Shown here: positions 19,499-28,282 of the stretch, one piece after another
Position numbering within the stretch: the stretch's first letter is position 1
How the letters are laid out: each line of letters opens with the position of its first letter
Assembly: GCF_000719955.1 (NCBI RefSeq)
Contig: NZ_JOII01000013.1
Coordinates: 104,406 to 168,405 of the forward strand
Direction: 5' to 3'
Source: Streptomyces albidoflavus
GTDB taxonomy: Bacteria > Actinomycetota > Actinomycetes > Streptomycetales > Streptomycetaceae
DNA: 64,000 nt
Made by a program: the position numbers and the translations under genes
The notes under the pieces: generated by a model
Told to the model about the DNA's origin: nothing
The model's database searches: none
The model's input: only the letters and a program-made list of their open reading frames with translations

Positions 19499-20728
19499 TC
19501 AGCCGCTGAACTCCTCCAGGCCCTTGCGCGCCTGGTCCAGCAGGGCCTGGCGGCCCTCCAGCTCACGGCGGAGCTTCTCGGCCTTGGCCGTGGCACCGGC
19601 CGCCTCGGCGCGCTCGATCTGGCCCTGCAGCTTGTCGACCGCGTCCTGGAGCACCCCGGTCAGCCCGGCCGCACGCGCCCGCGCCTCCGGGTTGGTGCGG
19701 CGCCACTCGGCCTCCTCGGCCTCCTGGATCGCCCGCTCCACGGCGTGCATCCGGCCCTCGACCTTCGGGCGGGCGTCGCGCGGGACGTGGCCGACCGCCT
19801 CCCAGCGCTCGTTGACCGCCCGGAAGGCGGCGCGGGCCGTCTTCAGGTCGGTCACCGGCACCAGCTTCTCGGCCTCCTCCGCGAGCCCCTCCTTGATCTT
19901 GAGGTTCTCGGCCTGCTCGGCGTCACGCTCGGCGAAGACCTCGCCGCGGGCCGCGAAGAACACGTCCTGCGCACCGCGGAAGCGGCCCCACAGGGCGTCC
20001 TCGTGCTCGCGCTGGGCGCGGCCGGCCGCCTTCCACTGCGTCATCAGGTCGCGGTAACGGGCGGCCGTGGGACCCCAGTCCGTCGACTTCGCCAGCGACT
20101 CCGCCTCGACCGCCAGGCGCTCCTTGACCTTGCGGGCCTCCTCGCGCTGCGCGTCGAGCTGCGCGAAGTGCGCCTTGCGGCGCTTGGAGAACGCCGAGCG
20201 GGCGTGCGAGAAGCGGTGCCACAGCTCGTCGTCGGTCTTCCGGTCCAGCCGGGGCAGGCCCTTCCAGGTGTCCACCAGCGCGCGCAGCCGCTCGCCGGCG
20301 GGCCGCCACTGGTCGGACTGGGCCAGTTCCTCGGCCTCGGCGACCAGCTTCTCCTTGGCGGCCTTGGCCTCCTCGGACTGCTTCGCCCTGCGGGCCTTGC
20401 GCTCCTCGCGCCGCTCCTCCACGGTCTGCACCAGACGGTCCAGCCGCTTCGACAGCGCCTCCAGGTCCCCCACCGCGTGCGCCTCGTCCACCTGCGCCCG
20501 CAGCGTGGCGATGGCGGCCTCGGCCTCCTTGGCGGCCAGGTCGGTGGTGCGCACCCGGCGCTCGAGGAGGCCGATCTCGACGACCAGGCCCTCGTACTTG
20601 CGCTCGAAGTAGGCCAGGGCCTCCTCAGGCGTTCCGGCCTGCCACGACCCGACGACTCGTTCGCCGTCCGCCGTCCGCACGTACACGGTCCCCGTCTCGT
20701 CGACGCGGCCCCACGGGTCGCTGCTCAC
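19499..20728 (-). CDS. DUF349 domain coiled-coil protein
   Basis: A 409-aa, highly charged, almost entirely helical protein. A short N-terminal beta segment (DPWGRVDETGTVYVRT) precedes a long coiled coil and then repeated DUF349 units, each with an LW.RF core (DELWHRFSHARSAF, DALWGRFRGAQDVFF). The molecular role in Streptomyces is unknown. GTG 20728 is used, with GGAGGAG at good spacing. It lies downstream of the cyclophilin gene on the same strand, 148 nt away. Confidence 0.85.
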   Translation of the reverse strand: MSSDPWGRVDETGTVYVRTADGERVVGSWQAGTPEEALAYFERKYEGLVVEIGLLERRVRTTDLAAKEAEAAIATLRAQVDEAHAVGDLEALSKRLDRLVQTVEERREERKARRAKQSEEAKAAKEKLVAEAEELAQSDQWRPAGERLRALVDTWKGLPRLDRKTDDELWHRFSHARSAFSKRRKAHFAQLDAQREEARKVKERLAVEAESLAKSTDWGPTAARYRDLMTQWKAAGRAQREHEDALWGRFRGAQDVFFAARGEVFAERDAEQAENLKIKEGLAEEAEKLVPVTDLKTARAAFRAVNERWEAVGHVPRDARPKVEGRMHAVERAIQEAEEAEWRRTNPEARARAAGLTGVLQDAVDKLQGQIERAEAAGATAKAEKLRRELEGRQALLDQARKGLEEFSG

Positions 20729-20876
20729 AGCGCCTCCTCCACATGATGCCCGGACGGGCCCTCGGCGGGCCCCGGCATCGTCCACAATTTCGTCACGGCC
20801 AACATAGGCGACCGGCGGGGCGGCTGTCCGCATCCCGCACGACCGAACTTCCGGCTCAGGACCGGTGCGGATCAGC

Positions 20877-21707
20877 TCAGGACTTCTCCACCGTGGCCTT
20901 GTCGATCACGACGGTCGCGTTGGGGGCGCCGTCGCCCATGCCGGTCTGCTCGCCCGCCTCGGCGATCTTCTGGAGGACCTTCATGCCCTCCTTCGAGACC
21001 GTGCCGAACGGGGTGTAGTCGGGCGGCAGCTGGCTGTCCTGGTAGACGAGGAAGAACTGGCTGCCGCCGGAGTCGCGGTTGCTGTCGTCCTGGGCGTTGT
21101 AGCGGTTGGCCATGGCCACCGTGCCGGCCGGGTAGACGCCGCCCTTGAGCTTCTTCGACTTCAGGTTCTCGTCCGGGATGGTGTACCCGGGGTCGCCCGC
21201 GCCGGTGCCCTCCGGGTCGCCGCACTGGAGGACGTAGATGCCGGCGCTGGTCAGCCGGTGGCACTTGGTGTGGTCGAAGTAGCCCTCGCCCGCGAGGAAG
21301 TCGAAGGAGTTGACCGTGTGCGGGGCGTTTTTCGCGTCCAGCTCCAGCGGGATGTCCCCGCAGGTGGTGGCGAGGTTCATGGTGTAGTCGGCGTCGGTGT
21401 CGACGGTGAGCTTCGGCTCCTTCTTGAAGCTCATCTTCTTCACCTCGCCCGCCGCCGGCTTCTCGCAGGGATCGGCCGCCTTGGTGGGCTCCGGGCTCTC
21501 CTGGGCCTTCGACGCCGTGTCCTTCTCGTCGCCGCCGATGCCGCCCACCGCGTACACGGCCGCGCCGCCCGCGAGCACCACGGCCAGGGCCGAGGCGATG
21601 ACCGCGGTACGCGTCCGCGCCCGGCGGCGGGCCGCCTCGCGCCGCTCCTGCTGGCGCAGGTACTTCTTGCGGGCGGCCTCGCGCCGCCGCTGCTCGCTGC
21701 TGACCAC
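20877..21707 (-). CDS. Membrane-anchored cyclophilin-type peptidyl-prolyl isomerase
   Basis: A 276-aa protein. The first ~33 residues are very basic and cytoplasmic, then a TM anchor (AVIASALAVVLAGGAAVYAVGG). An acidic linker and a cyclophilin domain outside the membrane follow (about 105-270), with AGTVAMANR, GGSQFFLVYQ and the YTPFGTV loop. It should help fold exported proteins by catalysing proline cis-trans isomerisation. GTG 21707 is used, with AGGAG upstream. It is divergent from the hydrolase gene. Confidence 0.9.
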   Translation of the reverse strand: MVSSEQRRREAARKKYLRQQERREAARRRARTRTAVIASALAVVLAGGAAVYAVGGIGGDEKDTASKAQESPEPTKAADPCEKPAAGEVKKMSFKKEPKLTVDTDADYTMNLATTCGDIPLELDAKNAPHTVNSFDFLAGEGYFDHTKCHRLTSAGIYVLQCGDPEGTGAGDPGYTIPDENLKSKKLKGGVYPAGTVAMANRYNAQDDSNRDSGGSQFFLVYQDSQLPPDYTPFGTVSKEGMKVLQKIAEAGEQTGMGDGAPNATVVIDKATVEKS

Positions 21708-21871
21708 CGGGTTGTCTCCTCGTCACGTCGTAGGGGCCCGACCGCTTCGGTGTGCCCCGTACCGTATACGGGTTGGCTGTGGAAACGGCACCGCCGGTAG
21801 GCTTCGGACCTGCTGCGATTCTCCGCGGTCCGCGCCGTGGGACGACAGAAGCGACGACAGTGAGGACGAAC

Positions 21872-22591
21872 GTGCTGATTGCCGGGTTCCCCGCAGGCGC
21901 CTGGGGCACCAACTGTTATGTGATCGCGCCCGCCGCCGGCGAGGAGTGCGTGATCGTGGACCCCGGCCACCAGGCCGCCCAGGGCGTCGAGGACGTGCTG
22001 GCCAAGCACCGGCTCAAGCCGGTCGCCGTCCTCCTCACCCACGGCCACATCGACCACGTCGCCTCGGTCGTCCCGGTCTGCGGCGCGCACTCCGTGCCCG
22101 CCTGGATCCATCCCGAGGACCGCTACATGATGAGCGACCCGGAGAAGGGCATCGGCCGCTCCATCGGGATGCCGCTCATGGGGGAGCTGACCGTCGGTGA
22201 GCCCGACGACGTCCACGAGCTGACCGACGGGACCCAGGTGGAGCTGGCCGGGCTGTCGTTCGGCGTCGACCACGCGCCCGGGCATACCAAGGGGTCGGTG
22301 ACCTTCAGGCTGCCGCAGGCGGGGGATGTGCCGCAGGTGCTCCTCTCCGGCGACCTGCTGTTCGCCGGCTCCATCGGCCGGACCGACCTCCCCGGCGGCG
22401 ACCTCGGCGACATGTACGCCTCCCTGGCCCGCGTGTGCCTCCCGCTGGACGACTCCACCGTCGTCCTCCCCGGCCACAACGAGCACACCACCATCGGCCG
22501 GGAACGCGCCGCCAACCCGTACCTGCGGCAGGTCGCCCAGGGCCTCACCGGTGGCACCGGTGGCCCCGCCGGCGACCGACGACGTCTGTAG
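21872..22591 (+). CDS. Metallo-beta-lactamase-fold hydrolase (glyoxalase II-like)
   Basis: A 239-aa zinc hydrolase. The HxHxDH motif is THGHIDH; further metal ligands are the His in APGHTKGS, the Asp in SGDLLFAGSIGRTD and the His in LPGHNEHT. This arrangement is that of glyoxalase II-like thioester hydrolases; the substrate is not known. GTG 21872 (GAGGA, 5-nt spacer) is preferred; an in-frame GTG at 21860 would add four residues. It ends 15 nt before hisS and is probably cotranscribed with it. TAGGCT (21798-21803) is a likely -10. Confidence 0.85.
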   Translation: MLIAGFPAGAWGTNCYVIAPAAGEECVIVDPGHQAAQGVEDVLAKHRLKPVAVLLTHGHIDHVASVVPVCGAHSVPAWIHPEDRYMMSDPEKGIGRSIGMPLMGELTVGEPDDVHELTDGTQVELAGLSFGVDHAPGHTKGSVTFRLPQAGDVPQVLLSGDLLFAGSIGRTDLPGGDLGDMYASLARVCLPLDDSTVVLPGHNEHTTIGRERAANPYLRQVAQGLTGGTGGPAGDRRRL

Positions 22592-22606
22592 ACAAAAGAG
22601 AGAACC

Positions 22607-23869
22607 GTGAGCACCTTCAAGGCCCCCAAGGGCACGTACGACCTGCTGCCCCCGGATTCCGCGACCTACCTCGCGGTCCGCGAGGCGATCTCGGCCCCGC
22701 TGCGCAACTCCGGCTACGGCTACATCGAGACCCCCGGCTTCGAGGACGTCGCCCTCTTCGCCCGCGGCGTCGGCGAGTCCACCGACATCGTCACCAAGGA
22801 GATGTACGCCTTCGAGACCAAGGGCGGCGACCAGCTCGCCCTGCGCCCCGAAGGCACCGCCTCCGTGCTGCGCGCCGCCCTGGAGGCCAGCCTCCACAAG
22901 GCCGGCAACCTCCCGGTCAAGCTCTGGTACTCCGGCTCGTACTACCGCTACGAGCGTCCGCAGAAGGGCCGCTACCGCCACTTCTCGCAGGTCGGCGCGG
23001 AGGCGATCGGCGCCGAGGACCCGGCGCTCGACGCCGAGCTGATCATCCTGGCGGACCAGGCGTACCGCTCGCTCGGGCTGCGCGAGTTCCGCATCCTGCT
23101 CAACTCGCTCGGCGACCAGGAGTGCCGCCCGGTCTACCGGGCCGCCCTCCAGGAGTTCCTGCGCGGTCTCGACCTCGACGAGGAGACCCGCCGCCGGATC
23201 GACATCAACCCGCTGCGCGTCCTCGACGACAAGCGGGCCGACGTCCAGAAGCAGCTCACCGACGCGCCCGTGCTGCGGGACTACCTCTGCGACGCGTGCA
23301 AGGCGTACCACGAGGAGGTGCGCGCCCTGATCAGCGCCGCCGGGGTGGTCTTCGAGGACGACGAGCGCCTCGTGCGCGGCCTGGACTACTACACCCGCAC
23401 CACCTTCGAGTTCGTCCACGACGGCCTCGGCTCCCAGTCGGCCGTCGGCGGCGGCGGCCGCTACGACGGGCTCTCCGAGATGATCGGCGGCCCCGCGCTG
23501 CCCTCCGTCGGCTGGGCGCTCGGCGTCGACCGCACCGTGCTGGCGCTGCGCGCCGAGGGCGTCGAGCTGGACCTGCCCTCGCCCACCAGCGTCTTCGCCG
23601 TGCCGCTCGGCGAGGAGGCCCGCCGGGCGCTCTTCGGGGTCGTCACCCGGCTGCGCCAGGACGGCGTCGCCGCCGACTTCGCCTACGGCGGCAAGGGGCT
23701 CAAGGCCGCGATGAAGGCCGCCAACCGCTCCGGCGCCCGCTACACCCTGGTCGCGGGGGAGCGGGACCTCGCCGAGGGCGTCGTCCAGCTCAAGGAGATG
23801 GAGTCCGGCGAGCAGACCGCCGTCCCGCTCGACTCCGTCGTCGCCGAGGTGGCTGCCCGCCTCGCCTGA
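22607..23869 (+). CDS. hisS: Histidyl-tRNA synthetase
   Basis: A 420-aa class II aminoacyl-tRNA synthetase. Motif 2 is in [15 protein letters not shown], the His-specific motifs are [11 protein letters not shown] and GGGGRYDGL, and the C-terminal anticodon-binding domain begins near [12 protein letters not shown]. Length and motifs are complete. The GTG start follows the upstream hydrolase gene closely. Confidence 0.97.
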   Translation: MSTFKAPKGTYDLLPPDSATYLAVREAISAPLRNSGYGYIETPGFEDVALFARGVGESTDIVTKEMYAFETKGGDQLALRPEGTASVLRAALEASLHKAGNLPVKLWYSGSYYRYERPQKGRYRHFSQVGAEAIGAEDPALDAELIILADQAYRSLGLREFRILLNSLGDQECRPVYRAALQEFLRGLDLDEETRRRIDINPLRVLDDKRADVQKQLTDAPVLRDYLCDACKAYHEEVRALISAAGVVFEDDERLVRGLDYYTRTTFEFVHDGLGSQSAVGGGGRYDGLSEMIGGPALPSVGWALGVDRTVLALRAEGVELDLPSPTSVFAVPLGEEARRALFGVVTRLRQDGVAADFAYGGKGLKAAMKAANRSGARYTLVAGERDLAEGVVQLKEMESGEQTAVPLDSVVAEVAARLA

Positions 23870-23881
23870 CCGCACCGCCCA

Positions 23882-23919
23882 CCGGGCCCGCGCACCCTCC
23901 ACCGGGGGCGCGGGCCCGG
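23882..23919 (+). terminator. Terminator of hisS
   Basis: A 12-bp perfect stem (23882-23893 with 23908-23919) with a 14-nt loop, beginning 13 nt after the hisS stop. The rest of the 280-nt gap to the next gene shows nothing else recognisable. Confidence 0.75.
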
Positions 23920-24151
23920 CGTCGTCGTACGCCCGGCGCCGCCCGCCCGCATCCTCCGGCCCGCTCGGCCGTTCTTCCTTATGTCCGTCCGACGGCGCCC
24001 CGCAGGGCCGTTGGGGCACAATGACCGCAGCCGCGCGGGCCCCGGTGCCCGTCCCGCCGGGCCCACCGGCCCTGGGCGGGGCGGAGGGCGGACGGCAGAC
24101 TGGCGGCCGAGAAGACCGGCAGACCTACGACGACACTGGCGGAACGACGTG

Positions 24152-24796
24152 ATGACCCACCCCACAGCAGCACCCGACGGTGCCGCCCCCGAACGCGAGG
24201 ACACCCACCCCACCCGGGCGCGGGCCGGCACGAGCCGCGCCTTCGCCTGGATGCTGGTGATCACCGGTGCGGCCGGGCTGCTGGCCGCCTGGGTCATCAC
24301 CCTCGACAAGTTCAAGCTGCTGGAGGACCCGGACTTCGTCCCGGGGTGCAGCCTCAACCCGGTCGTCGCCTGCGGCAACATCATGAAGAGCGAGCAGGCC
24401 GCCGCCTTCGGCTTCCCCAACCCGATGCTCGGCCTGGTCACCTACGCCGTCGTGATCGGCGTCGGCGTCAGCCTGCTGGCCGGGGCCCGCTTCCCCCGCT
24501 GGTACTGGCTGACCTTCAACGCCGGGACCCTCTTCGGTGTCGGCTTCTGCACCTGGCTCCAGTACCAGTCGCTGTACAACATCAACTCGCTCTGCCTGTG
24601 GTGCTGCCTCGCCTGGGTCGCCACGATCATCATGTTCTGGTACGTCACGGTGCACAACGTCCGTGAGGGCTTCCTGCCCGTTCCCCGCGCGATCCGCTCC
24701 TTCGTCGGCGAGTTCGCCTGGGTGCTGCCCGTCCTGCACATCGGCATCATCGGCATGCTGATCCTCACCCGCTGGTGGGAGTTCTGGACCAGCTGA
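24152..24796 (+). CDS. Vitamin K epoxide reductase (VKOR) family protein
   Basis: A 214-aa membrane protein with about five hydrophobic segments. The active-site CXXC is CLWC (148-151) in the last part of the bundle; the loop cysteines C66 (PGCSLNP) and C74 (VACGN) complete the electron relay. In bacteria lacking DsbB, VKOR proteins reoxidise DsbA-like disulfide formers using quinone, so oxidative protein folding outside the membrane is the likely role. ATG 24152 is used; GTG 24149 is directly adjacent and cannot be excluded. Confidence 0.92.
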   Translation: MTHPTAAPDGAAPEREDTHPTRARAGTSRAFAWMLVITGAAGLLAAWVITLDKFKLLEDPDFVPGCSLNPVVACGNIMKSEQAAAFGFPNPMLGLVTYAVVIGVGVSLLAGARFPRWYWLTFNAGTLFGVGFCTWLQYQSLYNINSLCLWCCLAWVATIIMFWYVTVHNVREGFLPVPRAIRSFVGEFAWVLPVLHIGIIGMLILTRWWEFWTS

Positions 24797-24834
24797 CCCG
24801 CGGGGGAGGGCCCGGGCGGGCCGCCCCAGGCCGG

Positions 24835-24857
24835 TTGTCGGTGGGGTGAACTAGGGT
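24835..24857 (+). promoter_or_regulatory. RecA-NDp/PafBC-type DNA-damage promoter of rarA
   Basis: TTGTCGGTG (24835-24843), GGGTGAAC (8 nt), TAGGGT (24852-24857): an exact match to TTGTCRGTG-N8-TAnnnT. The -10 ends 6 nt before the GTG start of rarA, so the message is probably leaderless. Confidence 0.75.
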
Positions 24858-24863
24858 TCCCGT

Positions 24864-26228
24864 GTGGAACCCGACCTCTTCACCGCAGCAGCCGAGGACC
24901 GCCAGGAGAAGGACCCGTCCAGCAGCCCCCTGGCCGTCCGGATGCGCCCCCGCACCCTGGACGAGGTGGTCGGCCAGCAGCACCTGCTCAAGCCCGGATC
25001 GCCGCTACGCCGCCTCGTCGGCGAGGGCGGCGGCGGCCCGGCCGGCCCCTCCTCCGTCTTCCTCTGGGGCCCGCCCGGCATCGGCAAGACGACCCTCGCG
25101 TACGTGGTCAGCAAGGCGACCAACAAGCGGTTCGTGGAGCTGTCCGCGATCACCGCCGGGGTCAAGGAGGTGCGCGCCGTCATCGACGGCGCCCGCCGCG
25201 CCTCCGGCGGCTTCGGCAAGGAGACCGTCCTCTTCCTCGACGAGATCCACCGCTTCTCCAAAGCCCAGCAGGACTCCCTGCTGCCCGCCGTGGAGAACCG
25301 CTGGGTCACCCTCATCGCCGCCACCACCGAGAACCCGTACTTCTCGGTGATCTCCCCGCTGCTCTCCCGCTCCCTGCTGCTCACCCTGGAGCCGCTGACC
25401 GACGAGGACCTGCGCGGCCTCGTCCACCGCGCCCTCACCGACGAGCGGGGCCTGGCCGGCTCCGTCACCCTCGCCGAGGACGCCGAGGCCCACCTGCTGC
25501 GGGTCGCCGGAGGCGACGCCCGCCGGGCCCTGACCGCCCTGGAGGCGGGCGCCGGGGCCGCGCTCGACAAGGGCGAGGCGGAGATCACCCTCACCACCCT
25601 CGAGGAGTCGGTGGACCGGGCCGCCGTCGCCTACGACCGCGCCGGCGACCAGCACTACGACGTGGCGAGCGCCCTCATCAAGTCCATCCGCGGCTCGGAC
25701 GTGGACGCTGCCCTGCACTACCTGGCCCGGATGATCGACGCGGGGGAGGACCCCCGCTTCATCGCCCGCCGCCTGATGATCTCGGCCAGCGAGGACATCG
25801 GCCTCGCCGACCCCACCGCCCTGCCCACCGCGGTCGCCGCCGCCCAGGCCGTGGCCATGATCGGCTTCCCCGAGGCCGCGCTGACCCTCAGCCACGCCAC
25901 CATCGCCCTCGCCCTGGCCCCCAAGTCCAACGCCGCCACCACCGCCATCGGCGCCGCCCTGGAGGACGTCCGCAAGGGCCACGCCGGACCGGTCCCCACC
26001 CACCTGCGGGACGGCCACTACAAGGGCGCGGCCAAGCTCGGCCACGCCCAGGGGTACATCTACCCGCACGACGTCCCCGGCGCCATCGCCGCCCAGCAGT
26101 ACGCTCCGGACGCCCTCGCCGGGAAGCGGTACTACCAGCCCACCCGGTACGGCGCGGAGGCCCGCTACGCCGACGTGGTCGAGAAGGTCCGCGAGCGCCT
26201 CGCCGAGGGCGGCCGCGGCGAGGGCTGA
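24864..26228 (+). CDS. rarA: Replication-associated recombination protein RarA (MgsA)
   Basis: A 454-aa AAA+ ATPase that acts at stalled replication forks. Walker A is GPPGIGKTT (69-77), Walker B FLDEIHRF (124-131), sensor 1 AATTENP. The C-terminal tetramerisation region carries DIGLADP and [19 protein letters not shown], typical of RarA. GTG 24864 is used; no Shine-Dalgarno sequence is visible and the damage-type -10 lies 6 nt upstream. A link to DNA-damage control is therefore visible in the DNA as well as in the family role. Confidence 0.95.
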   Translation: MEPDLFTAAAEDRQEKDPSSSPLAVRMRPRTLDEVVGQQHLLKPGSPLRRLVGEGGGGPAGPSSVFLWGPPGIGKTTLAYVVSKATNKRFVELSAITAGVKEVRAVIDGARRASGGFGKETVLFLDEIHRFSKAQQDSLLPAVENRWVTLIAATTENPYFSVISPLLSRSLLLTLEPLTDEDLRGLVHRALTDERGLAGSVTLAEDAEAHLLRVAGGDARRALTALEAGAGAALDKGEAEITLTTLEESVDRAAVAYDRAGDQHYDVASALIKSIRGSDVDAALHYLARMIDAGEDPRFIARRLMISASEDIGLADPTALPTAVAAAQAVAMIGFPEAALTLSHATIALALAPKSNAATTAIGAALEDVRKGHAGPVPTHLRDGHYKGAAKLGHAQGYIYPHDVPGAIAAQQYAPDALAGKRYYQPTRYGAEARYADVVEKVRERLAEGGRGEG

Positions 26229-26598
26229 GCCCGCCCCGGCCCGGTGCTGAGCACCGCCGGTGAGCCGGTACAATCGGTTCGCAGTGCTGCGTCCCATGTC
26301 CGGCCCCGGCCGGCACCACCAGAGTGGGACATGCAGCCGGAAGCCCCCACCGCCCTCGCGGTGGTGAGCGGGTCTTCCAGGAGCGTCGCGCACCGTCGAA
26401 GGTGTCGCGGGCAGCCCACCACCCCCCCCAGCGGCGGTCGGTGGGCCACTCGCGTGCTGCACGTTAGTGCCCAGACCAGGGAGCGGCTGCCCGGTGGAAC
26501 CGTGTCACGGCACGGGACCTCAGGGTTTCCCCGGCTGCGGATGCGACCTCCCCTAACCCTGGTGAGCCACCCACGAAAGATGAGAGAAGGTCCGGTTC
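26229..26598 (+). promoter_or_regulatory. Long structured leader of rpsD with -10 box
   Basis: This 370-nt gap holds no convincing gene. TACAAT (26269-26274) is a good -10, leaving an untranslated leader of about 320 nt. Visible pairings are CATGTCC/GGACATG (26295-26301 with 26327-26333), a perfect 7-bp hairpin with CCTC loop (26347-26364) and GCCCACC/GGTGGGC (26414-26420 with 26440-26446). Because S4 is an autoregulatory RNA-binding protein in other bacteria, the leader may be an S4 operator, but I recognise no published consensus. Confidence 0.5.
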
Positions 26599-27213
26599 AT
26601 GCCGAACCAGTCCCGTCCCAAGGTCAAGAAGTCGCGTGCTCTCGGTATCGCGCTGACCCCGAAGGCTGTCAAGTACTTCGAGGCCCGCCCCTACCCGCCG
26701 GGTGAGCACGGCCGTGGCCGCAAGCAGAACTCGGACTACAAGGTCCGTCTGCTCGAGAAGCAGCGTCTGCGCGCCCAGTACGACATCAGCGAGCGTCAGA
26801 TGGCCCGTGCCTACGACCGCGCTCGCAAGGCCGAGGGCAAGACCGGCGAAGCGCTGGTCATCGAGCTGGAGCGTCGTCTCGACGCCCTGGTGCTGCGTTC
26901 GGGCATCGCCCGCACCATCTACCAGGCCCGTCAGATGGTCGTCCACGGCCACATCGAGGTCAACGGCCACAAGGTCGACAAGCCGTCGTACCGCGTGCGT
27001 CCCGACGACGTCGTGATGGTCCGCGAGCGCAGCCGCGAGAAGCACCCCTTCCAGGTCGCCCGTGAGGGTGGCTACGACACGGAGGGCGAGACCCCGCGCT
27101 ACCTCCAGGTCAACCTGAAGGCCCTGGCCTTCCGCCTGGACCGGGACCCGAACCGCAAGGAGATCCCGGTCATCTGCGACGAGCAGCTCGTCGTCGAGTA
27201 CTACGCCCGCTGA
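26599..27213 (+). CDS. rpsD: 30S ribosomal protein S4
   Basis: A 204-aa primary 16S rRNA-binding protein. The S4 RNA-binding fold is seen in [25 protein letters not shown] and [18 protein letters not shown]. The N-terminal four-cysteine zinc site of many S4 proteins is absent; the only Cys is in PVICDEQ near the C-terminus, so this is the zinc-independent form. ATG is preceded by GAAGG. The gene lies outside the main ribosomal clusters, as usual in Streptomyces. Confidence 0.97.
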   Translation: MPNQSRPKVKKSRALGIALTPKAVKYFEARPYPPGEHGRGRKQNSDYKVRLLEKQRLRAQYDISERQMARAYDRARKAEGKTGEALVIELERRLDALVLRSGIARTIYQARQMVVHGHIEVNGHKVDKPSYRVRPDDVVMVRERSREKHPFQVAREGGYDTEGETPRYLQVNLKALAFRLDRDPNRKEIPVICDEQLVVEYYAR

Positions 27214-27241
27214 TCACCCGCTGATCCGGCAGAGCACTCAG

Positions 27242-27274
27242 CCCGCCTCCTCTCCCGTCCGGAGAGGGGGCGGG
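27242..27274 (+). terminator. Terminator of rpsD
   Basis: A 14-bp stem (27242-27255 with 27261-27274, one T.G pair) around CGTCC, followed by TTCGTCGCTTG. It lies 28 nt after the rpsD stop. Confidence 0.85.
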
Positions 27275-27460
27275 TTCGTCGCTTGTCGACCGGGCCGCGC
27301 GCCGCGCGCCCGGCCGGGAAACCGGTTCGGGCGGCCACCGACCGCGCGATAGGCTCGAGGAGCGGCCGCCCGGTGCCGAACGCCCCGCGCGGGAGCCGGC
27401 GGCCCACGCGGGTGCACAACCCGAACCTGACGAATCAGACCCGAGAGAGAGCGGTGCGCA

Positions 27461-27913
27461 GTGTCCGGTGGAGAGGTGGCCGGGATCCTGGTGGCCGTCT
27501 TCTGGGCGATTCTGGTCTCCTTCCTCGCCGTGGCCCTGGTGAGGCTCGCCCAGACGCTCAAGGCGACGACCAAGCTGGTGGCGGACGTCACCGAGCAGGC
27601 GGTTCCGTTGCTGGCCGACGCCTCGGCGACGGTCCGCTCGGCCCAGAGCCAGCTCGACAGAGTCGACGCCATCGCCTCCGACGTGCAGGAAGTCACCTCC
27701 AACGCCTCCGCGCTCTCCACGACGGTCGCCTCCACCTTCGGCGGCCCCCTGGTGAAGGTGGCCGCCTTCGGCTACGGCGTCCGGCAGGCCCTCGGCCGCA
27801 GGACCCGGGACGAGGACGACCGGCGCACGACCGCCAAGCCCTCCCGCCGCACCGTGATCGTGGGGCGTGCCGTGCCGCCCGCACGCCGGGCGCGGCGGAG
27901 GCGGAAGGACTGA
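27461..27913 (+). CDS. DUF948 family membrane protein
   Basis: A 150-aa protein with an N-terminal TM helix (VAGILVAVFWAILVSFLAVALV), then a heptad-like helical stretch (ATVRSAQSQLDRVDAIASDVQEVTSN by pieces) and a basic C-terminal tail. Layout and position before alaS fit the DUF948 family; function unknown. TAGGCT (27350-27355) is a plausible -10. It is separated by 6 nt from the next small gene and probably forms one operon with it and alaS. Confidence 0.75.
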   Translation: MSGGEVAGILVAVFWAILVSFLAVALVRLAQTLKATTKLVADVTEQAVPLLADASATVRSAQSQLDRVDAIASDVQEVTSNASALSTTVASTFGGPLVKVAAFGYGVRQALGRRTRDEDDRRTTAKPSRRTVIVGRAVPPARRARRRRKD

Positions 27914-27919
27914 CCAGCG

Positions 27920-28282
27920 ATGTTCCGCCGTACGTTCTGGTTCACCGCGGGCGCAGCCGCCGGTGTGTGGGCCAGCCACAAGGTCAACCAGAAGCTCCAG
28001 CGGCTCACCCCCGAGAGCCTCGCCGCGCAGGCCGCCGACAAGGCGCTCGACGCCGGCCACCGGATCAAGGACTTCGCCCTCGACGTCCGCGCGGGAATGC
28101 TCCAGCGCGAGGCGGAGCTGGACGACGTACTGGGGCTGAACGCGCCCCCCGAGGGCCCCGGGCTGCCCGCCGCGCGCCGGCCGGCGCTGGAGGGGGAGCG
28201 CCACCCCGTCGCGTACCGCGCCCGGCAGAAGTACCCCGAGAAGTACCCGAAGCACCCGAACAACCGGAATGAGGACCACTGA
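27920..28282 (+). CDS. Small conserved actinobacterial protein (DUF6167-like)
   Basis: A 120-aa protein. It begins [18 protein letters not shown], a weakly hydrophobic segment that could be a membrane anchor, followed by an amphipathic helix ([19 protein letters not shown]) and a Pro/Lys-rich tail. I recognise it only as the conserved gene that precedes alaS in Streptomyces. Its TGA overlaps the alaS ATG. Confidence 0.7.
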   Translation: MFRRTFWFTAGAAAGVWASHKVNQKLQRLTPESLAAQAADKALDAGHRIKDFALDVRAGMLQREAELDDVLGLNAPPEGPGLPAARRPALEGERHPVAYRARQKYPEKYPKHPNNRNEDH

